Assembly: GCF_044891285.1 (NCBI RefSeq)
Contig: NZ_JAUIYO010000002.1
Span: 186,001 to 250,000, forward strand
Length of the DNA stretch: 64,000 bases
Direction of reading: 5' to 3'
DNA from: Pseudobacillus lumedeiriae
Lineage (GTDB): Bacteria > Bacillota > Bacilli > Bacillales > Domibacillaceae
Shown here: positions 1-8,538 of the stretch, piece by piece
Layout: each line of letters begins with the position of its first letter
How positions within the stretch are numbered: the stretch's first letter is position 1
Made by a program: the position numbers and the translations under genes
Notes under the pieces: generated by a model
Databases searched by the model: none
What the model saw: only the letters and a program-made list of their open reading frames with translations
What the model was told of the DNA's origin: nothing

Positions 1-1
1 A

Positions 2-1144
2 CAGCTGATCGTCCCTGGACTCATTGATTTACATGTCCATTTACGCGAGCCTGGCGGCGAACATAAAGAAACGATCGAAACGGGAACGATGGCAGCAGCA
101 GCAGGCGGCTTCACAACTATTGCCCCAATGCCTAATACGCGTCCAGTGCCAGATACAGTAGAAAACTTAGCCAATTTAAATAAGCGTATTGAAGAAACGG
201 CCCATGTCCGTGTTCTCCCATACGCCTCTATTACGATCAGGGAAGCAGGAAAAGAATTAACAGACTTTGCGAGCTTAAAGGAAATGGGTGCTTTCGCTTT
301 TACAGATGATGGGGTTGGCGTTCAGCAGGCAGGCATGATGTACGAGGCGATGAAGCAGGCAGCGGCGATTGATGCAGCGGTTGTTGCCCATTGTGAAGAT
401 AATTCGCTTATTTATGGGGGAGCAGTTCATGATGGCGAGTTCGCAGAAAAGAACAACATTCCCGGCATCCCATCGATTTGTGAATCCGTACATATTGCGC
501 GGGATGTGTTGATTGCTGAAGCAGCGGGATGTCACTATCACGTATGCCACATTAGTACGGAAGGCTCTGTAAGAACGGTCAGAGATGCCAAAAAGGCAGG
601 CATTCGTGTAACAGCAGAAGTGACACCGCACCATTTGCTGCTTTGTGATGAAGACATTCCAGGAGCAGACACAAACTTTAAAATGAATCCGCCGCTGCGT
701 GGGAAAAAGGATCAGCAGGCGCTGATTGAAGGGCTGTTGGATGGAACAATTGATTTTATCGCAACGGACCATGCTCCTCACACAGCTGAAGAAAAAGCGG
801 CTGGTATGCAGACTGCGCCGTTTGGCATCGTTGGGTTGGAAACAGCATTCCCGCTTTTATACACGCACCTTGTAAAAAAGGAAGTCATTACACTACACCA
901 GCTCGTAGAGTGGATGACGATTAAGCCGGCAGAAGCGTTTAGCCTGCCTTATGGAAAGCTTGAAGAAGGAGCGATCGCGGACATTGCTTTAATTGACTTA
1001 CAGAGTGAAAAAGAAATTGATCCAGAAGTATTTTATTCAAAAGGAAAAAATACACCATTTGCAGGCTGGAAGTGCAGTGGATGGCCCACGGCCACTATCT
1101 TAGAGGGTAAACTCGTATGGCAGGAAGGAAAGGTGCAATCATGA
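2..1144 (+). CDS. pyrC: Dihydroorotase, 5' end cut by the window
   Basis: Dihydroorotase closes N-carbamoyl-aspartate to dihydroorotate, the third step of de novo UMP synthesis in the cytosol. The reading frame is open from base 2, so the gene enters from the left and its start is outside the window. The first visible residues include the zinc-binding DLHVHLREPG motif of class I dihydroorotases. The metal-site sequences AHCEDN, CHIST and ATDHAPHT follow in the usual order. About 380 codons are present, so only a few dozen N-terminal residues are missing. The stop overlaps the carA start (ATGA), indicating translational coupling. The PyrR-controlled leader of this operon would lie further upstream and is not visible. 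Confidence 0.97.
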   Translation, partial: QLIVPGLIDLHVHLREPGGEHKETIETGTMAAAAGGFTTIAPMPNTRPVPDTVENLANLNKRIEETAHVRVLPYASITIREAGKELTDFASLKEMGAFAFTDDGVGVQQAGMMYEAMKQAAAIDAAVVAHCEDNSLIYGGAVHDGEFAEKNNIPGIPSICESVHIARDVLIAEAAGCHYHVCHISTEGSVRTVRDAKKAGIRVTAEVTPHHLLLCDEDIPGADTNFKMNPPLRGKKDQQALIEGLLDGTIDFIATDHAPHTAEEKAAGMQTAPFGIVGLETAFPLLYTHLVKKEVITLHQLVEWMTIKPAEAFSLPYGKLEEGAIADIALIDLQSEKEIDPEVFYSKGKNTPFAGWKCSGWPTATILEGKLVWQEGKVQS

Positions 1145-2235
1145 AAAAACAGCTCATTTTAGAAGATGGAACAGTGTTTATCGGCAAGGGTTTTGGCAGC
1201 GAAAAAGATACGATTGGAGAAGTCGTTTTCACAACAGGGATGACAGGCTATCAAGAAGTGTTGTCTGATCCGTCCTTCTGTGGACAAATTGTTACTTTTA
1301 CGTATCCTTTAATTGGGAACTATGGCATCAATCGTGATGATTTTGAAACGATTCATCCTGCAGTAAAAGGATTAATCGTAAAGGAAGCAGCTGAATACCC
1401 GTCGAATTTCCGCAGTGAAATGTCACTTGACGAGTTTTTGAAAATGAAACAAATTCCCGCTATTTGCGGCATCGATACGAGAAAGCTGACGCGAATCATC
1501 CGCCAGTATGGAACATTAAAAGGCGCGATTGTTTCTGCTGAAGCAAACGCAGAAGAAATGATTCATCAGTTGAAGGCAACGGTAATGCCGACAGATCAGG
1601 TGGCCCAAGTTTCAACTAAATCTGCTTATCCAAATCCAGGACGCGGATATCGCGTGGTTCTAATGGACTTTGGGATGAAGCATGGCATTTTACGTGAGCT
1701 GAATAATCGTGATTGTGATGTGGTTGTTGTTCCGCACGATACAACAGCTGAAGAGATTTTACAATTCAATCCGGACGGCATCATGCTGTCAAATGGACCT
1801 GGAAACCCGAAAGACGTTCCACATGCCATTGAAACAGTTAGACAGTTAATCGGAAAAGTGCCAATCTTCGGGATCTGTCTTGGACATCAGTTATTTGCAC
1901 TTGCATCGGGTGCAGACACATTTAAATTAAAATTTGGCCACCGCGGTTCCAATCACCCGGTAAAAGACTTGGCAACTGGAAAAACAGCATTGACTGCCCA
2001 AAACCATAGTTATGCAGTTGATGAAGAAACATTGGCAAAAACAGACTTAAAAGTAACTCATGTAGCATTGAATGACGGCACAATTGAGGGACTGGCCCAT
2101 AAAACATATCCGGCATTTACTGTCCAGTACCATCCGGAAGCATCGGCGGGCCCAGAAGATGACAATCATTTATTTGACCGCTTTATCAACATGATGAAAG
2201 AACACGCTGGAAAGGAGCTTCAACAACATGCCTAA
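1141..2235 (+). CDS. carA: Carbamoyl-phosphate synthase, small (glutaminase) subunit
   Basis: The 364-residue small subunit releases ammonia from glutamine for the large subunit. An N-terminal CPSase small-chain domain (about 1-150) is followed by a class I glutamine amidotransferase domain. The nucleophile is Cys246 in GICLGHQ, and His331/Glu333 in QYHPEAS complete the triad. The start chosen is the ATG that overlaps the pyrC stop (ATGA) and gives the family N terminus MKKQLILEDG. An in-frame ATG 24 bases upstream would add eight unlikely residues and lies inside pyrC. The 3' end overlaps carB by 8 bases. Being inside the pyr operon, this is the pyrimidine-type enzyme (PyrAA), not the arginine isoenzyme. 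Confidence 0.97.
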   Translation: MKKQLILEDGTVFIGKGFGSEKDTIGEVVFTTGMTGYQEVLSDPSFCGQIVTFTYPLIGNYGINRDDFETIHPAVKGLIVKEAAEYPSNFRSEMSLDEFLKMKQIPAICGIDTRKLTRIIRQYGTLKGAIVSAEANAEEMIHQLKATVMPTDQVAQVSTKSAYPNPGRGYRVVLMDFGMKHGILRELNNRDCDVVVVPHDTTAEEILQFNPDGIMLSNGPGNPKDVPHAIETVRQLIGKVPIFGICLGHQLFALASGADTFKLKFGHRGSNHPVKDLATGKTALTAQNHSYAVDEETLAKTDLKVTHVALNDGTIEGLAHKTYPAFTVQYHPEASAGPEDDNHLFDRFINMMKEHAGKELQQHA

Positions 2236-5200
2236 ACGTACAGATATTGAAAGCATATTAGTAATAGGATCAGGTCCGATCGTGATCGGCCAGGCAGCGG
2301 AATTTGACTATGCGGGAACACAAGCTTGCTTAGCTTTGAAAGAAGAGGGGTACCGCGTCATACTAGTAAACTCTAACCCGGCAACAATCATGACAGATAC
2401 AGAAATTGCCGATGCAGTTTATATTGAGCCGATTACACTGGAGTTTGTCAGCCGTATTATTCAAAAAGAGCGTCCAGATTCTATTTTACCAACGCTTGGC
2501 GGCCAAACAGGGTTAAACATGGCTGTGGAATTAGCAAAGGCCGGCATTCTTGAAGAATACAATGTAAAAGTGCTTGGAACAGAGCTGTCAGCTATTGAAC
2601 AAGCAGAAGATCGTGACTTGTTCCGCCAGCTAATGAATGAATTAAATGAACCAGTACCAGAAAGTGACATCATTCATACGCTTGAAGAAGCCTACACATT
2701 CGTTGAGAGAATCGGCTATCCGGTGATCGTGCGTCCAGCTTATACGCTAGGCGGTACAGGCGGCGGGATCTGTACGAATGAAGAAGAGCTCATTGAAACG
2801 GTAACAAGCGGATTAAAGTACAGCCCAGTTACGCAATGTTTGCTAGAAAAAAGCATTGCCGGGTTTAAAGAGATTGAATATGAAGTCATGCGTGACTCCA
2901 ATGATAATGCGATTGTTGTTTGTAACATGGAAAACATCGATCCAGTCGGCGTTCATACAGGGGATTCCATCGTTGTGGCGCCAAGCCAAACGCTGAGCGA
3001 CCGCGAATATCAAATGATGCGAAATACATCATTAAAAATTATCCGCGCTCTCGGTATCGAAGGCGGATGTAACGTACAGCTGGCGCTTGATCCATACAGC
3101 TTCCAATATTACATCATTGAAGTGAATCCACGTGTCAGCCGTTCATCCGCTCTCGCTTCTAAAGCGACAGGTTACCCAATTGCGAAGCTTGCGGCGAAAA
3201 TTGCTGTCGGATTAACGCTAGATGAAATGAAAAACCCAGTAACAGGGAAAACGTATGCCTGCTTTGAACCAGCACTTGACTATATTGTTTCAAAAATACC
3301 GAGATGGCCTTTCGATAAGTTTGAATCAGCAAACCGCACACTCGGCACACAGATGAAAGCAACAGGGGAAGTTATGGCAATCGGCCGGACTTTTGAAGAA
3401 TCCATGTTAAAAGCCGTACGTTCTCTTGAAAGCGGCGTACATCATTTAGAACTAGAAGAAATTAAAGGAATGGAAAATTCTTTTATTGAAAAGCGCATCA
3501 GAAAAGCTGGAGACGAGCGTCTTTTCTATATCGGCGAAGCATTGCGCCGCGGCATTACAATCGAAACGATTCATGAATGGTCTCAAATCGACCTATTCTT
3601 CTTGAAGAAATTCTCAAATATCGTTGAGTTTGAAAAAGAAGTAGCTGCCAACCCGTTTAATACAGAAACGGCTAAAACAGCAAAAGAAATGGGATTTGCT
3701 GACTCTATCATTGCAACGCTTTGGGGAGCATCAGAAAAAGAAGTATATGACTGGCGCAAAGCAAATAATATCGTTCCAGTTTATAAAATGGTAGATACGT
3801 GTGCGGCTGAATTCGAATCAGCTACTCCATATTATTATGGAACGTATGAAGAAGAAAATGAATCAGTGGTAACAGACCGTAAAAAGGTAGTTGTTCTTGG
3901 TTCTGGACCAATCCGTATCGGTCAGGGTGTTGAATTTGACTATGCGACGGTTCACTCTGTCTGGGCGATTAAAGAAGCGGGATATGAAGCGATTATCATT
4001 AATAACAACCCTGAAACAGTTTCGACAGACTTCAGTATATCTGATAAGCTGTACTTCGAACCGCTGACAATTGAAGATGTTATGCACATCATTGATTTAG
4101 AACAGCCGGAAGGGGTTGTCGTGCAATTCGGCGGACAGACAGCCATTAACCTAGCGGAGAAATTGGTAGAGCATGGTGTGAAGATTTTAGGAACAACAGT
4201 CGAGGATCTGGACAGAGCGGAGAACCGAGACAAATTTGAACAAACACTACAAGCACTTAATATTCCGCAGCCGCTTGGAAAAACAGCTTTCTCTGTAGAA
4301 ACGGCTGTAGAAATTGCTAACGAAATCGGTTATCCGGTTCTCGTACGTCCATCTTACGTGCTTGGCGGCCGGGCAATGGAGATTGTCTACAAAGAAGCTG
4401 AGCTGCTTCATTATATGAAAAATGCCGTAAAAGTGAATCCGGAACACCCTGTTTTAATTGACCGTTATTTAACAGGAAAAGAAATCGAGGTGGATGCGAT
4501 TTCTGATGGCACAGATGTTGTTATCCCTGGAATCATGGAGCATATCGAACGCGCGGGTGTCCACTCTGGTGACTCTATCGCAGTTTATCCGCCGCAGCAG
4601 CTGACAAAAGAGCAAAAAGAAACTATTATTGATTATACGATTCGATTGGCAAAAGGTTTAAACATTATCGGTTTATTGAATATTCAATATGTAGTATCTA
4701 AGGGAGAAGTATTTGTACTGGAAGTGAACCCTCGTTCCAGCCGGACAGTCCCATTCCTTAGCAAAATTACGAACATCCCAATGGCGAATGTTGCAACAAA
4801 AGCGATTCTTGGCCATTCGCTGCAAAGCCAGGGCTACAGCACAGGGCTTGCTGAAGAAAAAGAAGGCGTATTTGTTAAAGTACCAGTGTTCTCATTTGCT
4901 AAACTGCGCCGTGTAGATACAACACTTGGACCTGAAATGAAATCAACAGGCGAAGTAATGGGGAAAGATACAACAGTTGAAAAGGCACTTTATAAAGGTC
5001 TCGTTGCAGCAGGGATTACGATTCCTACGAAAGGCACAGTCTTAATGACAGTGGCTGATAAGGACAAAGAGGAAGCACTGGCACTTGCTAAACGCTTTCA
5101 CAATATTGGCTATAAATTGATTGCGACACATGGAACGGCGCAAACGTTAAAGGATGCAGGCGTACCTGCAGAAACAGTTGCAAAAATTGGTGCAAAAGGG

Positions 5201-5434
5201 CCGGATATTCTCGATACGATCCGCTCAGGAGAAGCACAATTTGTGATCAATACATTAACAAGAGGCAAACAGCCTGCACGTGACGGATTCCGTATCCGCC
5301 GCGAAACAGTAGAAAATGGTATCCCATGCTTAACTTCACTAGATACAGCAGAAGCAATTTTGCGCGTGTTGGAATCGATGATTTTCTCAGCAGAGTCTAT
5401 GCCAAAAAATGAATCGGAGGCGGTGCTTTCATGA
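2228..5434 (+). CDS. carB: Carbamoyl-phosphate synthase, large subunit
   Basis: The 1068-residue synthetase subunit makes carbamoyl phosphate from bicarbonate, ammonia and two ATP. The internal duplication is clear: GSGPIVIGQAAEFDYAG near the N terminus recurs as GSGPIRIGQGVEFDYAT near residue 558. Each half has a biotin-carboxylase-like N domain and an ATP-grasp fold, with YPVIVRPAYTLGG and YPVLVRPSYVLGG as glycine-rich loops. The last 130 or so residues form the MGS-like allosteric domain, where UMP and related effectors bind in this family. The gene overlaps carA by 8 bases and pyrK by 4 (ATGA). Length matches the Bacillus PyrAB protein. Confidence 0.98.
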   Translation: MPKRTDIESILVIGSGPIVIGQAAEFDYAGTQACLALKEEGYRVILVNSNPATIMTDTEIADAVYIEPITLEFVSRIIQKERPDSILPTLGGQTGLNMAVELAKAGILEEYNVKVLGTELSAIEQAEDRDLFRQLMNELNEPVPESDIIHTLEEAYTFVERIGYPVIVRPAYTLGGTGGGICTNEEELIETVTSGLKYSPVTQCLLEKSIAGFKEIEYEVMRDSNDNAIVVCNMENIDPVGVHTGDSIVVAPSQTLSDREYQMMRNTSLKIIRALGIEGGCNVQLALDPYSFQYYIIEVNPRVSRSSALASKATGYPIAKLAAKIAVGLTLDEMKNPVTGKTYACFEPALDYIVSKIPRWPFDKFESANRTLGTQMKATGEVMAIGRTFEESMLKAVRSLESGVHHLELEEIKGMENSFIEKRIRKAGDERLFYIGEALRRGITIETIHEWSQIDLFFLKKFSNIVEFEKEVAANPFNTETAKTAKEMGFADSIIATLWGASEKEVYDWRKANNIVPVYKMVDTCAAEFESATPYYYGTYEEENESVVTDRKKVVVLGSGPIRIGQGVEFDYATVHSVWAIKEAGYEAIIINNNPETVSTDFSISDKLYFEPLTIEDVMHIIDLEQPEGVVVQFGGQTAINLAEKLVEHGVKILGTTVEDLDRAENRDKFEQTLQALNIPQPLGKTAFSVETAVEIANEIGYPVLVRPSYVLGGRAMEIVYKEAELLHYMKNAVKVNPEHPVLIDRYLTGKEIEVDAISDGTDVVIPGIMEHIERAGVHSGDSIAVYPPQQLTKEQKETIIDYTIRLAKGLNIIGLLNIQYVVSKGEVFVLEVNPRSSRTVPFLSKITNIPMANVATKAILGHSLQSQGYSTGLAEEKEGVFVKVPVFSFAKLRRVDTTLGPEMKSTGEVMGKDTTVEKALYKGLVAAGITIPTKGTVLMTVADKDKEEALALAKRFHNIGYKLIATHGTAQTLKDAGVPAETVAKIGAKGPDILDTIRSGEAQFVINTLTRGKQPARDGFRIRRETVENGIPCLTSLDTAEAILRVLESMIFSAESMPKNESEAVLS

Positions 5435-6210
5435 TTAAAAAGGAATGGATGACCGTTCTTTCACAAGAAAGTATTGCTAAAAATATATACGAGCTCACTC
5501 TCCAAGGTGAGCTCGTACAAGAGATGAACGAACCGGGCCGGTTCGTTCATCTTAAAGTAAACGGACAAATGATGCCGCTGCTTCGCCGGCCGATTAGTAT
5601 TGCGAATATTGATCAAGCAAACTCACGCTTCACTATGATTTACCGGGCAGAAGGTGAAGGAACGAAGCTGCTTGCTGAAAAGAAGCCTGGAGATCAAGTA
5701 GACGTGCTGGGTCCTCTTGGAAATGGGTTTCCAGTTGATGAAGCGCAGACGGGGGAAACGGCTATTTTAGTTGGAGGCGGTATTGGTGTCCCGCCGTTGT
5801 ATGAATTGTCTAAGCGATTGAATGCAAAAGGTGTAAAAACCATTCACGTACTCGGTTTTCAATCCGCAGATGCAGTCTTTTATATGGATAAGTTTTCCGA
5901 GCTTGGGGAAACATATGTTGCAACGGTTGATGGCTCTCTTGGCACAAAAGGGTTTGTGACCGATACTATTCGCCAGTTTCATTTACAGGCAGATATTTTG
6001 TATTCTTGCGGCCCGATCTCTATGCTTAGAGCATTAGAAGAACTGCAGCTCACAAAAAAAGGGTTCATTTCGCTGGAAGAGCGAATGGGATGCGGCATCG
6101 GTGCCTGCTTTGCATGTGTTTGCCATACACAAAATGATCCGACAGGGACTGAATACCGCAAAGTCTGCAGTGATGGACCCGTATTCCCGATGGGAGAGGT
6201 GGCTTTATGA
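5431..6210 (+). CDS. pyrK: Dihydroorotate dehydrogenase electron-transfer subunit
   Basis: PyrK carries electrons from PyrD to NAD+ in class 1B dihydroorotate dehydrogenase. The 259-residue protein has a ferredoxin-reductase-type FAD domain (RRPISI near 52-57) and a nucleotide-binding loop GGGIGVPPL (115-123). The C-terminal [2Fe-2S] cluster site is formed by cysteines 221, 226, 229 and 246, with an additional Cys231. It overlaps carB by ATGA and pyrD by ATGA. The first 40 codons contain two consecutive perfect inverted repeats (listed separately) that could form hairpins in the mRNA just after the start codon. Confidence 0.96.
   Translation: MIKKEWMTVLSQESIAKNIYELTLQGELVQEMNEPGRFVHLKVNGQMMPLLRRPISIANIDQANSRFTMIYRAEGEGTKLLAEKKPGDQVDVLGPLGNGFPVDEAQTGETAILVGGGIGVPPLYELSKRLNAKGVKTIHVLGFQSADAVFYMDKFSELGETYVATVDGSLGTKGFVTDTIRQFHLQADILYSCGPISMLRALEELQLTKKGFISLEERMGCGIGACFACVCHTQNDPTGTEYRKVCSDGPVFPMGEVAL
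5488..5517 (+). repeat. Perfect intragenic hairpin 1 in pyrK
   Basis: An 11-base perfect inverted repeat (TACGAGCTCAC / GTGAGCTCGTA) with an 8-base loop sits inside pyrK codons 20-29. No U-tract follows, so it does not look like a terminator. The encoded residues are ordinary for PyrK, so the symmetry comes from codon choice. Confidence 0.8.
5523..5551 (+). repeat. Perfect intragenic hairpin 2 in pyrK
   Basis: A second perfect inverted repeat begins 5 bases after the first: GATGAACGAACCG / CGGTTCGTTCATC, a 13-base stem with a 3-base loop, in pyrK codons 31-41. The stem would be very stable in RNA. Two such hairpins back to back near a translational start are unusual in coding sequence. Confidence 0.8.
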
Positions 6211-7148
6211 GTAGATTACAAACAAAACTGCCGGGCTTGACGTTGAAAAACCCGATTATGCCTGCATCCGGATGCTTCGGTTTTGGCCGTGAATTCAGCA
6301 GCCTTTATGATCTGAGTGTTCTTGGGGCCATCATGATTAAAGCAACGACGGAGGAACCTCGCTATGGTAACCCCACTCCGCGTGTAGCAGAAACACCGGG
6401 CGGCATGTTGAATGCCATTGGCCTGCAAAATCCGGGGCTTGAAAAAGTCATGGATCGAGAACTGCCGTGGCTTTCACAATATGATGTACCGATTATTGCA
6501 AATGTCGCTGGTTCACAAGTGGAAGATTATGTTGAAGTAGCGCGTACTCTTTCTAAATCAGCACACGTTCAAGCACTCGAGTTAAACATTTCTTGTCCGA
6601 ACGTGAAGACAGGTGGAATTGCTTTCGGAACGGTTCCGGAAACAGCGAAACATTTAACGAAAAAAGTGAAAGAAGTATCAGATGTACCAGTGTACGTCAA
6701 GCTTTCTCCAAATGTATCGAACATCGTAGAGATGGCGAAAGCAGTAGAGGACGGCGGTGCAGACGGATTAACAATGATCAATACGCTGCTTGGTATGCGG
6801 ATCGATTTAAAAACAGGCAAGCCAATCCTTGCAAACCGGACAGGTGGTTTATCCGGACCAGCCATTAAGCCTGTTGCTATCCGCATGGTGTATGAAGTCA
6901 GTCAGCAAACGAACCTTCCAATCATTGGAATGGGCGGTATTTCCACAGTAGAGGATATTATTGAGTTTTACATGGCGGGTGCTAGTGCTGTAGCAATTGG
7001 AACAGCGAATTTTGCGAATCCGTTCATTTGTCCTGAACTCATTGAAGAACTGGATCATTATTTAGCGGCGAATAAGATTGATCATATAAGTGAATTGACA
7101 GGAAGGAGCTGGGATAAGGATGGAAAGAGAACCTATCATTGCTCTTGA
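6207..7148 (+). CDS. pyrD: Dihydroorotate dehydrogenase, catalytic subunit (class 1B)
   Basis: This FMN enzyme oxidises dihydroorotate to orotate and works with PyrK as a heterotetramer using NAD+. The 313-residue TIM-barrel protein has the substrate motif NAIGLQNPG (about 69-77). The class 1 active-site base is Cys130 in NISCPNV, where class 2 enzymes have Ser. FMN-phosphate loops GMGGIST and AIGTANF are present. The adjacent pyrK supports class 1B. The 3' end overlaps pyrF by 29 bases, so the last ten PyrD residues share DNA with the PyrF start. Confidence 0.97.
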   Translation: MSRLQTKLPGLTLKNPIMPASGCFGFGREFSSLYDLSVLGAIMIKATTEEPRYGNPTPRVAETPGGMLNAIGLQNPGLEKVMDRELPWLSQYDVPIIANVAGSQVEDYVEVARTLSKSAHVQALELNISCPNVKTGGIAFGTVPETAKHLTKKVKEVSDVPVYVKLSPNVSNIVEMAKAVEDGGADGLTMINTLLGMRIDLKTGKPILANRTGGLSGPAIKPVAIRMVYEVSQQTNLPIIGMGGISTVEDIIEFYMAGASAVAIGTANFANPFICPELIEELDHYLAANKIDHISELTGRSWDKDGKRTYHCS

Positions 7149-7836
7149 TTTCCCAACATGGAAAGAAACAGAACGTTTTTTACAAACTTTCTCAAATGAA
7201 TCGCTGTATGTGAAAGTAGGCATGGAACTTTATTTACAAAATGGTCCAGCCGTGATCGAAAAATTAAAAGAAATGAATCACCGCATCTTTTTAGATTTAA
7301 AGCTGCATGATATTCCGAATACAGTGCAGCAGGCAATGAAAGGTCTCGCAAATCTCGGTGTAGATATGATCAATGTACATGCGGCTGGCGGACAGAAAAT
7401 GATGGCGGCTGCAAGAGAAGGACTAGAACAAGGAACGTCTGGAAAGAGACCGTTGCTTTTAGCAGTGACGCAGTTGACGTCTACTTCCGAAGAACAGATG
7501 CATAGTGAGCAGCTGATACCGGTTTCCTTAGAAGAATCGGTGCTTCATTATGCGAAATTGACAAAAGCGGCAGGCTGTGATGGAGTCGTCTGTTCTGTAT
7601 ACGAAGCGGCAGCGATCAGTGAGGCGTGCGGAATCGATTTTCTAAAAGTAACGCCGGGCATCCGCTTGAAAGAAGACGATGCGAATGATCAAAAGCGGGT
7701 AGCTGATCCTGCGGGCGCTAAATCTCTTGGTTCTTCCATGATCGTTGTCGGCCGTTCAATTACGAAAGCGAGTGAACCGCTCGAAGCTTATCAAAAAGTA
7801 AAGCAGCAATGGGGAGAGAACAACTATGCTAAATAA
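7120..7836 (+). CDS. pyrF: Orotidine-5'-phosphate decarboxylase
   Basis: The enzyme decarboxylates OMP to UMP, the last step of the pathway. The 238-residue protein has the catalytic set Asp10, Lys32, Asp59-Lys61-Asp64 (DLKLHDIPNT), and a C-terminal phosphate-binding loop VVGRSIT. The start is the ATG inside the pyrD 3' end, preceded by GGAAGGAGC, which is a good ribosome binding site and supports the 29-base overlap. It overlaps pyrE by 11 bases. Confidence 0.98.
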   Translation: MEREPIIALDFPTWKETERFLQTFSNESLYVKVGMELYLQNGPAVIEKLKEMNHRIFLDLKLHDIPNTVQQAMKGLANLGVDMINVHAAGGQKMMAAAREGLEQGTSGKRPLLLAVTQLTSTSEEQMHSEQLIPVSLEESVLHYAKLTKAAGCDGVVCSVYEAAAISEACGIDFLKVTPGIRLKEDDANDQKRVADPAGAKSLGSSMIVVGRSITKASEPLEAYQKVKQQWGENNYAK

Positions 7837-8449
7837 GGAAATTGCAGAACAACTATTAGAGATTAAAGCGGTTTTTCTACAGCCGAATGAGCCGTTTACA
7901 TGGTCATCAGGAATTAAGTCGCCTATTTATTGCGACAATCGGCTGACATTGTCTTATCCTGAAACGAGAAAAGCAATTGCTAAAGGGCTCGTGTCGTTGA
8001 TTGAGGAGCATTATCCGGAGGCGGAAATAATTGCTGGTACTGCGACAGCTGGTATTCCTCATGCAGCTTGGGTGAGCGATCTGATGAATGCGCCAATGTG
8101 CTACGTACGTTCCAAAGCAAAAGGACATGGCAAAGGCAATCAAATTGAAGGAAAAGCAGCTCCAGGAACAAAAGTCGTTGTTGTGGAAGATTTAATTTCT
8201 ACAGGCGGCAGCGCGATTACAGCCGTGAAGGCTCTCCGTGAAGCTGGCTGTGAAGTACTCGGCATCGTTGCCATTTTTACATACGAGCTGGAGTCCGGAA
8301 TCGAAAAACTGAAAGCAGAGGACATTACTGCTCACAGCTTAAGCAACTATTCTACATTGATTGAAGTAGCTGTCGAAAAAGAATACGTTAAAGAAAGTGA
8401 AATGGAAACACTCCGCCAATGGCAGAAAAATCCTGCTGACTGGAAGTAG
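7826..8449 (+). CDS. pyrE: Orotate phosphoribosyltransferase
   Basis: The enzyme joins orotate to PRPP to give OMP. The 207-residue type I phosphoribosyltransferase has the PRPP-binding signature VVVVEDLISTGGSA at 117-130 and the mobile-loop motif RSKAKGHGKGNQIEG around 95-109. It is the last gene of the pyr operon, overlaps pyrF by 11 bases and is followed 11 bases later by a strong bidirectional terminator. Confidence 0.98.
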   Translation: MLNKEIAEQLLEIKAVFLQPNEPFTWSSGIKSPIYCDNRLTLSYPETRKAIAKGLVSLIEEHYPEAEIIAGTATAGIPHAAWVSDLMNAPMCYVRSKAKGHGKGNQIEGKAAPGTKVVVVEDLISTGGSAITAVKALREAGCEVLGIVAIFTYELESGIEKLKAEDITAHSLSNYSTLIEVAVEKEYVKESEMETLRQWQKNPADWK

Positions 8450-8459
8450 AAATAGCAAA

Positions 8460-8512
8460 GGGGGCAGCCGAAAAAGCTAGTCATTTACTAGCTTTTTCGG
8501 CTGCCCCCTTTT
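8460..8512. terminator. Bidirectional terminator between pyrE and rqcH
   Basis: A perfect inverted repeat of about 21 bases (GGGGGCAGCCGAAAAAGCTA and its complement, 8460-8480 / 8488-8508) with a 7-base loop is followed by a T-run on the + strand. It sits between two convergent genes and contains A and T runs inside the stem, so it can stop both transcripts. Confidence 0.93.
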
Positions 8513-8538
8513 GTCAGTTACTTTAGAGAAGCTGCGTG

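Noticed and set aside
1..90. PyrR-binding attenuator of the pyr operon
   Set aside because: The window begins inside pyrC, so the leader and first genes of the operon are outside; nothing in the visible part resembles an attenuator.
275..781. Long open frame on the - strand within pyrC
   Set aside because: It lies wholly inside a strongly conserved gene, has no ribosome binding site or recognisable family, and is Cys/His/Asn-rich as complement frames of coding DNA often are.
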